Assembly: GCF_027579695.1 (NCBI RefSeq)
Contig: NC_083571.1
Location: 39,430,443 to 39,494,442, forward strand
Reading direction: 5' to 3'
DNA length: 64,000 bases
Origin: Neoarius graeffei
Lineage: Eukaryota > Chordata > Actinopteri > Siluriformes > Ariidae
The notes beneath the pieces were generated by a model. That model was not told where the DNA came from, did not search any database, and was given only the letters and a program-made list of their open reading frames with translations. The translations under genes and the position numbers were made by a program. Numbering within the stretch: the stretch's first letter is position 1; every line of letters begins with the position of its first letter. Shown here piece by piece: positions 31,031 to 41,762 of this stretch.

Positions 31031-31238
31031 TGGCTGGGCTCAGAGCGGTCATTAATAACCTTTTAAAACCTTTTAAACACCTTTAAACACACACTGTCAA
31101 AGCTCTTAATCCTTCAGCGCACTGTGTGGATTATAAACAGGTTATAACAGTGATTATAACAGGTTTTTAAACAGCAGCGCAATCTGAGAAAATTCAAACT
31201 GAAATTCTGATTTAATAATCTGCAGAATAATCTTAACC

Positions 31239-31944
31239 TGTGTTGTGCAAGTTCACACTTTTTTGAACTAGTTCAAGTTCAGTTCAAACATGTTAAAAGT
31301 GAACTGGTCACGTTCATAGTTCACAGTTTTAATTCTGAACTAGTTCAAAGTTCAGTTCATTTTACTTTTAGGCGGGATATGAAAATAAAGACTAAAATCA
31401 TATGCTACATTCTAGCTCAAAACTGCTCACATATTATAGATATTATATTCTATCACACAAAATGGAAGTTATTGTACATACTATATATGGAAAAAGGACA
31501 AAATATTTTGATTTCTTCACTGACTTAACCACTGCACCAAAACGTTACACGTGACTTCAAACAGATGCTTTCAGTTTTCAGGTTACGCCTACTCTGCTCT
31601 GCTGCATCATGGGTAATGTAGTATGGAGCCAAATCATAGAGCCATCCACTATCTCCGGCTTCACACTACGTTATCCATGATGCATTGTACACACACGGCA
31701 CCTCAGGGCAGTGAGTGACAACAACATCAGACTGACAGTGAAGTAGTAGAACGTAAAATATCTTGCAAGTAGATGTGCCACTCGATTCATCAGGTTTCAT
31801 GTTTCGTTCATCTTCATGTTTGTCGTTCATGTCACATAATTTGAACGAATTCACGTTCAAGTTCTTTCATTACAAAGTTGTTGCGTTCAGTTCAAAGTTC
31901 ATGGAAGAACGAGTGTGTTCAGTGAACGCGTTCATGCACAACAC
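31239..31944. mobile_element. DNA element with 11-bp target duplication
   Basis: The ends GTGTTGTGCA and TGCACAACAC are inverted. TAATCTTAACC occurs exactly on both sides (31228-31238 and 31945-31955). The interior is full of GAACTAGTTC-like and AGTTCA motifs. No coding sequence. The superfamily is unresolved; an 11-bp duplication is unusual for hAT. Confidence 0.75.
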
Positions 31945-31977
31945 TAATCTTAACCCTGTATACCACACATTATTATA

Positions 31978-32297
31978 TCATCTCATTATCTCTAGCTGCT
32001 TTATCCTGTTCTACAGGGTTGCAGGCAACTGACTACGGGCGAAAGGCGGGGTACACCCTGGACAAGTCACCAGGTCATCACAGGGCTGACACATAGACAC
32101 AGACAACCATTCACACTCACGGTCAATTTAGAGTCACCAGTTAACCTAACCTACATGTCTTTGGGGGCCAGAGAACCCAGAGGAAACCTACGCAGACAAC
32201 ATGCAAACTCCACACAGAAAAGCCCTCACCAGCTGCTGGGCTTGAACCCAGGACCTTCTTGCTGTGAGGCGACAGTCCTAACCACTACACCACCCAG
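31978..32297 (-). mobile_element. Mermaid-type SINE, copy 6
   Basis: Minus-strand copy with a TCATCTCATTATCTC tail, diverged in the head (CACCACCCAGG). It lies between two DNA elements. Confidence 0.85.
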
Positions 32298-32350
32298 GTA
32301 AACATCATACTATAATTAAATAATATTGTCTAGTTTTAAGTGGTCTATCA

Positions 32351-33604
32351 CAGTGTTTCTCAACCACTGAGCCACGGCCCATTAGTGGACTGTGATTTTT
32401 TTTTTTTCAAATTGAAGCTAATTTTACACATGAAACTCACCTTTGTAAAATTGTTTTTATTGGTAAATCTGAAAAGGTGTCGATAATTATGGATTGTCGA
32501 TAATTGTAGCTGCTGGTCTAGTGCATTTATATCTTGCTAACTTTAGGACTGCAGTTGTCATGAACAGTTTTAACTTCAACAAAACAGACTTCATGTTAAA
32601 ACTATAATGAATTTCCTGGTTTCACAGTTATACTTTGTGACTATATAGGACACAGTTATAGAAGCTAATTATTTATAATCATGTTATCTGTCATCACCCA
32701 GATGAGGATGGGTTCCCTTTTGAGTTTGGTTCCTCTCAAGGTTTCTTCCTCATGTCGTCTGAGGGAGTTTTTCCTTGCCATCATCACCACAGGCTTGCTC
32801 ATTGGGGATAAATTATGGATAAAATTAGCTCATGTTTAAAGTATTTAATTTTCTGTAAAGCTGCTTTGCAACAATGTCTATTGTTAAAAGCATTATAAAA
32901 ATAAACTTGACTTAAATATCACGACTGCTCATAAACACTCTTCCTGCACTTTGATCCATCTACTGCCGTCTATCTTGCAGTGTCATGATCCCCAGATCTT
33001 TAACCCAGCCACATATAAAAAGTTTTACTCCTCTGTGCTCTTCCAGGTTTTCATCTGTGTGTCCGTGTAGAATGATGTCTGCAGCACCAGGTCGTCTGAG
33101 ATGTTGGGGAAATCAATGGATGGATAATTTTCCAACTTATAGGAAAAATCTTTCTTTGTTAGCATGTAAGGATCAAATCCCATTGAGTGGTTTCTATATC
33201 CACTTCTTTTGAGTGTACTTCTTGGTTTTAATAACTTGCATGTTTGCTGTACACAAACATGGCAATAAGTTCTTGTGTTAATCGACTAGACTCCACTTTT
33301 GGATCATTAATGCCTTTTGACTGAGAATGTCCATGGTTTTATGTTGGCTTCTGGCACATCCATACAGTTTTAAATACAATACCTACAATTAAAAACAATT
33401 TGTTTTATTGCATTTATTTAATTCCTGGGCTCCCATCTGTAACAGGGAGTGATGTTGCATCCCTTTAATACACTTTACAATAGATTATTATTAGATTCTA
33501 ATAGAACAGAGGAGACAAAATAATTGGGGATCTTTTTAATGAGCCCTGACTCGTTACAAGTATGAATAGGTGGGCCTCAAAGCAGAAAAGGTTGAGAAGC
33601 CCTA
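32351..33604 (+). mobile_element. hAT-type element, copy 2
   Basis: Begins CAGTGTTTCTCAACCACTGA and ends AAAAGGTTGAGAAGCCCTA. It is flanked by exact 8-bp GTCTATCA at 32343-32350 and 33605-33612. Same family as 9373-11318 and 48056-50997. It contains a LINE 3' UTR fragment and no transposase. It inserted at the edge of the fold-back repeat at 33605. Confidence 0.9.
32521..32918 (+). mobile_element. 3' UTR fragment of LINE B
   Basis: Same sequence as the LINE 3' UTR at 11581-12000, opposite orientation, ending AAATAAACTTGACTT. It sits within the hAT element. Confidence 0.85.
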
Positions 33605-33699
33605 GTCTATCAGATATATTCCATTCAGCTAGCATGATATTGAACAAGTCGAAGACGAGTTTGATAGCACCCTCGCTGAATGGAATATATCTGATAGAC
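33605..33699. repeat. Fold-back repeat, copy 1
   Basis: GTCTATCAGATATATTCCAT and its complement form the outer arms. Related copies are at 36098-36205 and 38232-38324. Followed by GCCATTATTATT and an (ATT)n tract (33716-33748). Confidence 0.85.
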
Positions 33700-33712
33700 C
33701 ATGAAAAAAAGC

Positions 33713-33715
<3 letters not shown>

Positions 33716-33748
<33 letters not shown>
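33716..33748. repeat. (ATT)n microsatellite
   Basis: Eleven ATT units following the fold-back repeat; the other copies have the same trinucleotide at the same side. Confidence 0.95.
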
Positions 33749-33749
<1 letters not shown>

Positions 33750-35264
33750 CACTCTCTTCATATCAGCATATACCTATAACTTGGTGCTGTTAGTGTGTCA
33801 GTCCAGTTACCTTCCAACCAGCATAGCAGTAGCATTAGCATAGGCCAATGCTAGCTTACCCACAACTTGGTGCTGTTAGTGCAGCAGTGCAGTTACCTTG
33901 CAGCCGGTGTAGCTGGCATGGATTTAAGGGGGGCAACCCCCCCAAAAAAAACTTTTAGTATTGCAGATACCAAGATGTGCCTACCATTTTTTTATTGAAT
34001 TAATAAATTTAAAAACTACATAAACAAAACAAATTGTTATGTTGGATTGAGCTGAAGAGTTTATGGTATAAATTTATATTTAATAGTAGATCCGAGCTTA
34101 GTTTTTTTCACTTGTGACACGAATGCAGTGAAAATCATCTGGGCGAGTCCTGTTGGATTTTAACAGGGCGAGGGAACTTCATGCATCGACATAATAACAT
34201 ACTGTATTCCCGGACTGCACTGTAGACTACATGTAAAGGGTGTGCACCATCCTTTTATGTTTATGGTATCATTAACATGCATATTCACAAGCCAAAATGA
34301 TAAGATGCTGCAGCAGGCTTACTGCGTACACACATGTCGCCTGTACGGCTACTACTCGTATTCATTAATAGGGTATCCCTGTACCCACTATACCCTGTGT
34401 ATGTATATGGTACACGTGCTGTTTTGGGGGTGAATCTCACTTTGATTTTTCTGACAGCAGCTTGTTGATTTTTGCAGTGGCTCTGAAGAAAATCTGCTTG
34501 AAATCCACTGAGTCTTGGGAACTAAGGACTTGTTCACATGCAACTCACACAATCATTGTATAGTTATCTCAGTCTATTAGACTCAGGAGCTCAAATTGCA
34601 GCTACTGACTTTGTATTATAGACATGCAACTCTTGCAGTCTTTGTTTATACAGTAGTTATCTCAGTATTAAGCTCTCTCTTAAGTGGCCACTTACATTCC
34701 CTCAATTTACCTGGGTATGTTCACTATCTTAAATGTACATTGAATGTTCTGAGCAGGATCTCAGATTGTAGTTGCTAAAATAGGAATAATTTATTGATAT
34801 AAGGTGTTTTGTGGTCAGTGTACTACACTGTAGTGTTTCATGTGGTAATGCATTATATGACAATGCAACTTTCATAAACATTACTATATATCTGTTGTAA
34901 TTATGTTCTACGCATATACCTGCAATTCTGACAATATCATTTTCAGTGACTAATAAAATTATTTTGAAAATTCCTACTTTTAAAATATATTTTTGATATG
35001 GTAATTTTCTTAAAGACATTTAATTTACAACATGTCTAGGACAGCTCAAAATGCATCTCTGGGCATTTAAAAACTGAAGAGCTTCCGGGGGCCTCTGGCA
35101 GCCCCTGGATCCCTGGCCTTACTGGGTTCACCCTCCCCCCAATTTTCCTGGATTTGCCCCTGCATGTTTGTGAAGGCCAATGCCAGTGCAGTCATGTCAA
35201 ATATTATTTTTTTTTTCCTGTGTAATTTACTTAGTTACTTTTAAAATCAACATCTACAACTACA
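33749..35264. other. AT-rich sequence with a possible DNA element at about 33916-35163
   Basis: 33749-33900 is an inverted counterpart of 35940-36075 (ACTTGGTGCTGTTAGT, CCAATGCTAGCTTACC). Within it, from about GGATTTAAGGGGGGCAAC to the end TTCCTGGATTTGCCCCTG, lies a 1.25-kb block that looks like an insertion, but I find no clean target duplication and no coding sequence. Confidence 0.35.
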
Positions 35265-36565
35265 CACAACAGAGCGAACTGGCAGCCAAAATTCTCTCAA
35301 AATCTTTTGCTTTTTAATGAAGCAAACCTCATGGCTATATTTGTTTACAAATTGTCACAGTCACTTGCTAGCGTGGAAGTTTTACATATCTGACGTGTCT
35401 CTTTTCCAGTTTTTTTATGTCCATTGCTATGTTTTTTTCTTGTAAATATGCGTGAAGAATATATAATAAAGTTTTGGTAGCCTTTCAGGTGTTCAGCACG
35501 TCTTTGGTTTCAGTTTTTAGTTTATATATTTAGTGCTTTATTATAGCATAGCTAATCCTAGCAGAAGCACTGGATTAGCCTTATCTTCTCTCTTTCCCAG
35601 CAGACAAAGAAATTATTCTGTACACGTGCAGCAGAAATGTTTTGTCATTGGACATTAGCATGAGCTCTGACGTGTGATGTCATGTTGTCTTGACAATATG
35701 CAATATTGTAACAATATTGCATGCTCATTCTCCATCGGGGAGAGTGGTGAAATACATGGAAGATAAGCGATATCATAACAATATTGCATGCTATCAATAA
35801 ACCCACTAGAAGGGAACAGAAAACATGATTTTATTCCATGGAAAAAGTGGCCCGTATGTATAATTATTCCCATGTGAAAAATGCTGTGGCGGGTGTGTGT
35901 GGAAGAAGAGTCTTGGGACAGAAATATTAGTTTATTTTTCGTTAGCCTGTGCTACAGTGGCTGGAAGGTGAATTCATTGCCATACTAACAGCACCAACTT
36001 GCGGGTAAGCTAGCATTGGCCTTTGAGAATGCTGACGTGCTGATATGAAGAGAGCGTGTATGTATAATAATAATAATATTGGCTGGCTTCATATTATATC
36101 AGATATATTCCATTCATCTAGCATGCTATTGAACTCATCTTCGACTCGTTCAGTATCATGCTAACTGAATGGAATGTACAGTATCTGATAGACCACTCAA
36201 AGCCAGCCAATATTTTTTAATTATTATACATACAAGACACTTTTTTGATGGAATAAAAACATGTATTCCATTCCCTTCTTGCAGGTTTCATTAATTTGGT
36301 TTGATAGCATGCAATATTATTAGCATATCACTTACCCTACATGTATTACATCACTCTACCCAATGGAGAATGAGCATTGAATATGGTTTATGATATTGCA
36401 TGGTTGTCAAGACAACATGACATCACACATCAAAGATGTAAAACTTCCGTGTGAGTGAGCGACTGTGACGATTTGTAAACAAACATGGCCACCAGGTTTG
36501 CTTCGTTAAATACGGAAGATTTTGAGAGAATTTTGAAAGAAAAAGATACGTGGAACACCCGAAAG
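35265..36565. repeat. Large imperfect inverted repeat
   Basis: Sequence at about 35265-35890 returns in inverted orientation at about 36200-36560. Landmarks: TGATGTCATGTTGTCTTGAC at 35679 against GTCAAGACAACATGACATCA at 36406; AATTCTCTCAAAATCTTTTG at 35290 against its relative at 36520. The spacer holds fold-back copy 2. The right arm contains a short coding start. Confidence 0.8.
36098..36205. repeat. Fold-back repeat, copy 2
   Basis: ATCAGATATATTCCATTCAT and CTGAATGGAATGTACAGTAT arms with a GACTCGTTCAGTATCATGC centre; lies in the spacer of the large inverted repeat. Confidence 0.8.
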
Positions 36566-36568
36566 TAA
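36485..36568 (+). pseudogene. Short N-terminal coding start, transposon-like
   Basis: From the ATG at 36485: MATRFASLNTEDFERILKEK then DTWNTRK and a stop, or a GTAATG donor. This FASL..EDFERILKEKD...NTRK pattern reminds me of the first residues of Crypton/tyrosine-recombinase-type proteins that are repeated in fish genomes. The other arm of the inverted repeat has a degraded version. I cannot confirm the family. Confidence 0.35.
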
Positions 36569-36576
36569 TGTGTATG

Positions 36577-36578
<2 letters not shown>

Positions 36579-36618
<40 letters not shown>
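36579..36618. repeat. (AAT)n microsatellite
   Basis: About 13 AAT units, then GGCTTTTTTGTGG, the flank of fold-back copy 3. Confidence 0.95.
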
Positions 36619-36619
<1 letters not shown>

Positions 36620-36633
36620 GCTTTTTTGTGGTA

Positions 36634-38231
36634 CAACCCCGATTCCAAAAAAGTTGGGACAAAGAACAAATTGTAAATAAAAACAGAATGCAATAATTTA
36701 CAAATCTCAAAAACTGATATTGTATTCGCAGTAGAACATAGACAACATACCAAATATCAAAAGTGAGACATTTTGAAATTTCATGCCAAATATTGGCTCA
36801 TTTCATGACAGCAACACATCTCAAAAAAGTTGGGACAGGGGCAATAAGAGGCTGGAAAAGTTAAAGGTACAAAAAAGGAACAGCTGGAGGACCAAATTGC
36901 AACTTATTAGGTCAATTGGCAATAGGTCATTAACATGACTGGGTATAAAAAGAGCATCTTGGAGTGGCAGCGGCTCTCAGAAGTAAAGATGGGAAGAGGA
37001 TCACCAATCTCCCTAATTCTGCGCCGACAAATAGTGGAGCAATATCAGAAAGGAGTTTGACAGTGTAAAATTGCAAAGAGTTTGAACATATCATCATCTA
37101 CAGTGCATAATATCATCAAAAGATTCAGAGAACCTGGAAGAATCTCTGTGCGTAAGGGTCAAGGCCAGAAAACCATACTGGGTGCCTGTGATCTTTGGGC
37201 CCTTAGACGGCACTGCATCACATACAGGCATGCTTCTGTACTGGAAATCACAAAATGGGCTCAGGAATATTTCCAGAGAACATTATCTGTGAACACAATT
37301 CACCGTGCCATCCGCCATTGCCAGCTAAAACTCAATAGTTCAAAAAAGAAGCCGTATCTAAACATGATCCAGAAGCGCAGACGTCTTCTCTGGGTGAAGG
37401 CTCATTTAAAATGGACTGTGGCAAAGTGGAAAACTGTTCTGTGGTCAGACAAATCAAAATTTGAAGTTCTTTATGGAAATCAGGGACGCCATGTCATTCG
37501 GACTAAAGAGGAGAAGGACGACCCAAGTTGTTATCAGCGCTCAGTTCAGAAGCCTGCATCTCTGATGGTATGGGGTTGCATTAGTGCGTGTGGCATGGGC
37601 AGCTTACACATCTGGAAAGACACCATCAATGCTGAAAGGTATATCCAGGCTCTAGAGCAACATATGCTCCCATCCAGATGACGTCTCTTTCAGGGAAGAC
37701 CTTGCATTTTCCAACATGACAATGCCAAACCACATACTGCATCAATTAAAGCATCATGGCTGCATAGAAGAAGGGTCCAGGTACTGAACTGGCCAGCCTG
37801 CAGTCCAGATCTTTCACCCATAGAAATCATTTGGCGCATCATAAAATGGAAGATACGACCAAAAAGGCCTAAGACAGTTGAGCAACGAGAATCCTACATT
37901 AGACAAGAATGGGTTAACATTCCTATCCCTAAACTTGAGCAACTTGTCTCCTCAGTCCCCAGACATTTACAGACTGTTGTAAAGAGAAAAGGCGATGTCT
38001 CACAGTGGTAAGCATGGCCTTGTCCCAACTTTTTTGAGATGTGTTGTTGTCATGAAATTTAAAATCACCTAATTTTTCTCTTTAAATGATGCATTTTCTC
38101 AGTTTAAACATTTGATATGTCATCTATGTTCTATTCTGAATAAAATATGGAATTTTGAAACTTCCACATCATTGCATTCTGTTTTTATTTACAATTTGTA
38201 CTTTGTCCCAACTTTTTTGGAATCGGGGTTG
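36634..38231 (+). mobile_element. Tc1-like transposon, copy 2, uninterrupted
   Basis: Same ends as copy 1 (CAACCCCGATTCCAAAAAAG inverted at the right), flanked by TA at 36632-36633 and 38232-38233. It inserted into the base of fold-back copy 3, separating it from its (AAT)n flank. It shows the empty site used by the Gypsy element in copy 1. It has about 30 extra bases near 38060. Confidence 0.94.
36989..38011 (+). pseudogene. Tc1-like transposase with the same two TGA codons, copy 2
   Basis: 341 codons from 36989 to the TAA at 38009. TGA at 37058-37060 and 37679-37681, at the same codons as in copy 1. The long middle segment (199 residues) translates identically in both copies. Catalytic residues WSD, QHDN and SPIE are present, but the second aspartate and the glutamate lie after the second stop. 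Without readthrough neither copy makes full transposase. Confidence 0.93.
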
Positions 38232-38324
38232 TATATAGGATATATTCCATTCAGCTAGCATGATATTGAACGAGTCTTCGACTCATTCAATATCATGCTA
38301 GCTGAATGGAATATATCCTATATA
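38232..38324. repeat. Fold-back repeat, copy 3, nearly perfect
   Basis: Arms of about 45 bases around a TTC centre, with one mismatch. Both arms carry the changed word AGGATATATTCC / GGAATATATCCT where copy 1 has CAGATATATTCC / GGAATATATCTG. Confidence 0.9.
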
Positions 38325-38465
38325 CTACTCACTCCCAGCCAATATTATTTAAACATTGAAATAATAGATGTTTTCATTGAAATGTTTTTCTTTTTAAAAA
38401 TATCAATTTGCATAGCCAATAAGGTAACCCATGCAGGACTTTTTTTATTCGATAAAGGAATAGAT

Positions 38466-38690
38466 CTGGAGGGTCCTCAGGTATAGAGTGTTTTGGTAAA
38501 CTGGGATGTATGGATGCTGTCTTGCCCCCCCTTCACTCGGGTTTGTTGACGGTGTAGTGGCTGGCTGCTTTATATCTCATGGCTCCCTCATGTCTGCGTT
38601 GCCTTCTGGCTCTCCCTTTTAGTTATGCTGTCATAGTTAGTCTTGCCGGAGTCCCTGCTTGCACTCAGTGCACACTCTATAGTTTCTTTA
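38466..38690 (+). mobile_element. LINE B 3' UTR fragment
   Basis: Matches in inverted orientation the region near 12340-12560 and 42360-42500 (TAAACTGGGATGTATGGATG, GGCTCCCTCATG). Confidence 0.7.
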
Positions 38691-38718
38691 ACCATTATAT
38701 TAAAATGGGATACCTAAC

Positions 38719-38868
38719 GGGGGGAAGCCATGGCCTAATGGTTAGAGAAACAGCATTGGGACCAAAAGGTCACTGGTTCAATTTCTTGGACTAGCAAGAA
38801 TTGCTGAAGTGCCCTTGAACAAGGCACCTAACCCCAGGCTGCTCTGGGTGTGTTGTATGTCATTCTGG
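38719..38868 (+). mobile_element. tRNA-derived SINE, left part, split by a hAT element
   Basis: A-box AGCCATGGCCTAATGGTTAG, B-box GGTTCAATTTC, then CTTGAACAAGGCACCTAACC. The 3' end (ATAAGAACATCTGCTAAATT) continues at 40215-40252 after the hAT insertion. Confidence 0.85.
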
Positions 38869-38876
38869 ATAAGAAC

Positions 38877-40214
38877 CACGGGCAATTGCTCTAAGACAAC
38901 AAGGGAGGCTCAGCCTCCTCTAAAAATGACGAACATCATGTAGGATGAATTGCGCTAGGCTTATGTTATAGCCGACCTTATAACATTGCTATTTCCGATC
39001 CAGAATCATAGAAATATATGTGCTCAACCCAACTACAGTGCGAAATCATTCCATTATAACTTTCCCCAGTTCGCCTAATGTGTGCATGAGTTTTTCCCCC
39101 TCATGACAATGCGATGCAGCCCAGCCTCAGTGGACTTCAATGGCATTTGGGAGCTATGCGCTTTTCAGTATCAAAATGCAAGACGATTATTGGACAAATA
39201 CTGCGAAAACGCCCGCCCACGGAGTCCCACGAACTCCCAGCCTCAGTGGACTTCAATGGCATTTGGGAACTATGCACTTTTCAATATCAAAATGCAAGAC
39301 GGTTATTGGACAAATACTGCGAAAACTTGAGGGGGCTAGTCAGCTAGCAAGAAAGCTGCACACAGATGCTGAGCATTGCTGATTTAATTTTGGCGAAGCC
39401 ATTTGCCAGTCTTCCTTTCGAGGAAAAAAATAAAATTAAAGAGCAGGGTAGACCAACGCCTCAAATTGACTTGGTGAAAAAGGTAGGGAATAATACTCGT
39501 TCCTTTCAGCTCTCCTGGTACAAGAAAGTGAATTGGCTAACAGCAAGTGACCCACATCAACAACAGTAAATAGGCTACTTTAGTAATATGTCATGGATGG
39601 ACCAAAAATATAGAATCTATTTAAAATGTTTATGCTGAGTATATTATATTGGAATATATATTTTTCTGGATATGAATTAAACACAGCTACAATTTGGAAA
39701 ACATTTTTAAACAAAAACACAGCCGAGAACATTTCACACTACAGACATGGATTAAAAGTGAAGGGTTATCAAAATTGTCAATAAAACATTTCTCAGTCAA
39801 AATAAGTAAAATATAGGGAAAGTGCCATTGAATGAAATGTGTGGCACCCAGCTCTATGTTTGGCTCCCCAAGGTCAGTGCTTGTGCCTATTCCAGAACAC
39901 TCTGCTGTTACTGCTGAGGTTCCTGACAAAGAGCTGCTTTCAATAATGATCAATTTTTAAACAACATGCCACAATTTTAAAATATAAAATGTTAAAATAT
40001 ACCCCCCCCCCAACACCACCATCATGTATATTGGACAGTAGGCTAATGGGCCAAAAGAACCTGTTATTTCACAGTTTGTGACCCTGCCAACAATCAGCCA
40101 GATCAGAGGCAAGAGTATGGGCAAAATTGATGTGTTTTTTCTTTTTTCTTTTAAAATCTGGAAATATCGTAACCGACCAGCCTCCCCTGTTTGAAAGACT
40201 ACCAGCCGCCACTG
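38877..40214 (+). mobile_element. hAT-type element (second family), copy 1
   Basis: Flanked by exact 8-bp ATAAGAAC at 38869-38876 and 40215-40222. The right end is ACTACCAGCCGCCACTG; the left end is a diverged relative (CACGGGCAATTGCTCTAAGA). It has an internal direct repeat near 39120-39320 (CAGCCTCAGTGGACTTCAAT twice). It encodes the start of a hAT-type protein. Copy 2 is at 48692. Confidence 0.88.
39366..39569 (+). pseudogene. N-terminal fragment of a hAT/ZMYM-type transposase
   Basis: MLSIADLILAKPFASLPFEE, then GRPTPQIDL, then RSFQLSWYKKVNWLTASDPH and a stop. The KPF..LPFEEK and SWY.K..WL words match the segment leading into the TTF-type zinc finger of hAT transposases related to ZMYM1, from memory. 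The zinc finger and catalytic domain are missing. The fragment is nearly identical in copy 2 (49392-49595). Confidence 0.6.
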
Positions 40215-40222
40215 ATAAGAAC

Positions 40223-40252
40223 ATCTGCTAAATTCCTGTAATGTTCTGTTTT
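40223..40252 (+). mobile_element. tRNA-derived SINE, right end
   Basis: Completes the SINE at 38719; the word ATCTGCTAAATTCCTGTAAT is its usual 3' end. Confidence 0.8.
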
Positions 40253-40604
40253 CACCCCTCTTTGAAGATACACATTATTCCTGCTACCTGATGAGAATCA
40301 GTGAACCTGAAATTTTCATCATTTTACCATATAGTCCTGTGGAATGGAAGAAAGTGGTGTTATCAGAATGTCATTATAATGAATGTCATTATAATAATGA
40401 CAAATTGCTTATATATTGGATCATTATTCTATATTTTTTAATTATTTTTAAATTATTTTCTAGACTGTTGGATCATTGCAATGTGAAATGGCAGAAGATT
40501 CCTTATTTGGACTTTAGAATTATCTGCTATTTTATTTCAAACAGTTAAGATAATTAACTTGGACTCACATCACATTATTGCCCCTAGGAGATGCAAAAGA
40601 GTCA

Positions 40605-40778
40605 TCAGACACAGAATGTATTTATTGTTCATTTTTATTTAAAAAAAAAGAAATAGAAAAATGACAAATATTTAAATGCATAAATAAATAGCGCAGATGA
40701 AGTCAGACACTTAAACATATGTGCACACACAAATACACACAGACACTCTCAACATAGTGCAGGTTACATCTTCAGGGT
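40605..40778 (-). promoter_or_regulatory. Chemokine 3' UTR with AU-rich element
   Basis: On the minus strand: ATTTATTTA at 40689-40681, another ATTTA just after, and polyadenylation AATAAA at 40626-40621. Such AU-rich elements give rapid mRNA turnover in cytokine genes. The mRNA end is inferred to lie shortly below 40620. Confidence 0.7.
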
Positions 40779-41357
40779 TCAGGGTGAATGGCTGCAAAAG
40801 AGAAAACACAAATTAACACAGTCCCTCAAATACCAACTGAAATGCTGGTGTAAATGAAAGTGTGTGTCTGTGTGTATAACTTACTTTGCCATGATCTTCC
40901 CAATCACCTTCTGTACCCATTGTGCTTTAGTGTCCAGACAGATCTGCTGATGGCTGCCCTTCAACGTGGCTCTGATACACAGAGAGCGAGAGAGAGAGAG
41001 AGAGAGACAGAGACAGAGATTAATGTTTATACTCAGTCATTAAGTTAGTAACGCATAGGTGAGGAGACTTACATGATTTCAGTGTGTGTGCAGTGTGGGT
41101 TCGGAGGGAAAAGTTCAACGTGCTCAATCAGTTTCCCAATACGGCGACTCTCAACTCCACTACAGCGACACCGTGGCTCTACACTCACTCCTGTAACACA
41201 CACACACACACACCTCAGTAGCATCATAAACACTATCACAGTGTAAGCAATTCCAGACCACATCCAAAACCACCAAAGTGTGCATTAACTCCAGTGATAT
41301 GGATATTGAAGCTGCAAAGTTACAGAGTATGAATATAAGAATGTATATGAATATAGA

Positions 41358-41406
<49 letters not shown>

Positions 41407-41473
41407 TAGCATTACCTGCTGTCAGGGTGATGAAGACCAGGAGCATAAAGACAGACACCATCTTGCAGTTCAT
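40779..41473 (-). CDS. CXC chemokine, CXCL8-like, four exons
   Basis: A secreted chemoattractant for leukocytes. Coding exons on the minus strand: 41416-41473, 41073-41190, 40885-40971 and 40779-40791, all with AG/GT junctions in matching phase (1, 2, 2). The 91-residue product has a signal peptide (MNCKMVSVFMLLVFITLTAG), the CXC motif PRCRC (Cys27 and Cys29), the core IGKLIEHVELFPPNPHC (Cys53), ATLKG, ICLD (Cys70) and a C-terminal helix WVQKVIGKIM. There is no ELR before the CXC, as in many fish CXCL8 genes. If the exon 3 donor were not used, a TAA would end the protein two codons after MA. No break is seen. It is the one clearly intact host gene here. Confidence 0.92.
41361..41404. repeat. 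(GT)n microsatellite in chemokine intron 1
   Basis: About 22 GT units, 12 bp from the exon 1 donor. Confidence 0.96.
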
Positions 41474-41616
41474 GCTTAAAAGCTCAATGATTTTATTGCT
41501 AATACTAATTCTAACAGTTGTGCTAAAACGTAGGCTTGTCCTCTGCGTTCTGTATCAGGTATGTGCAAGAGAATGTGTGAGAGTGTAAGACTGGCGCGCA
41601 ATTTTAAAGCCCTGTG

Positions 41617-41631
41617 TATATATATGAGTCA
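41617..41631 (-). promoter_or_regulatory. Chemokine core promoter: TATA box and AP-1 site
   Basis: TATATATA at 41617-41624 and TGACTCA (AP-1) on the minus strand at 41631-41625, about 145 bp upstream of the start codon. AP-1 and TATA drive CXCL8 in other vertebrates. A GGGGAAAGTTT near 41685 is a weak NF-kappaB-like candidate. Confidence 0.6.
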
Positions 41632-41762
41632 TTAACATATGGGCACAATTTTGTGCACAGTTGCACAACTCTGTGGTGGGGAAAGTTTGAGCTGACACAA
41701 TGTTTTGTGATCAGAACAATGAAATAATCATCAGGAAATGTGATCTTATGCAAACCGGAAAG

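Noticed and set aside
40881..40887. Chemokine ending at the TAA in exon 3
   Set aside because: The TAA is part of a perfect GTAAGT donor, and a matching acceptor and in-phase last exon follow; the spliced reading is more likely, though not proven.
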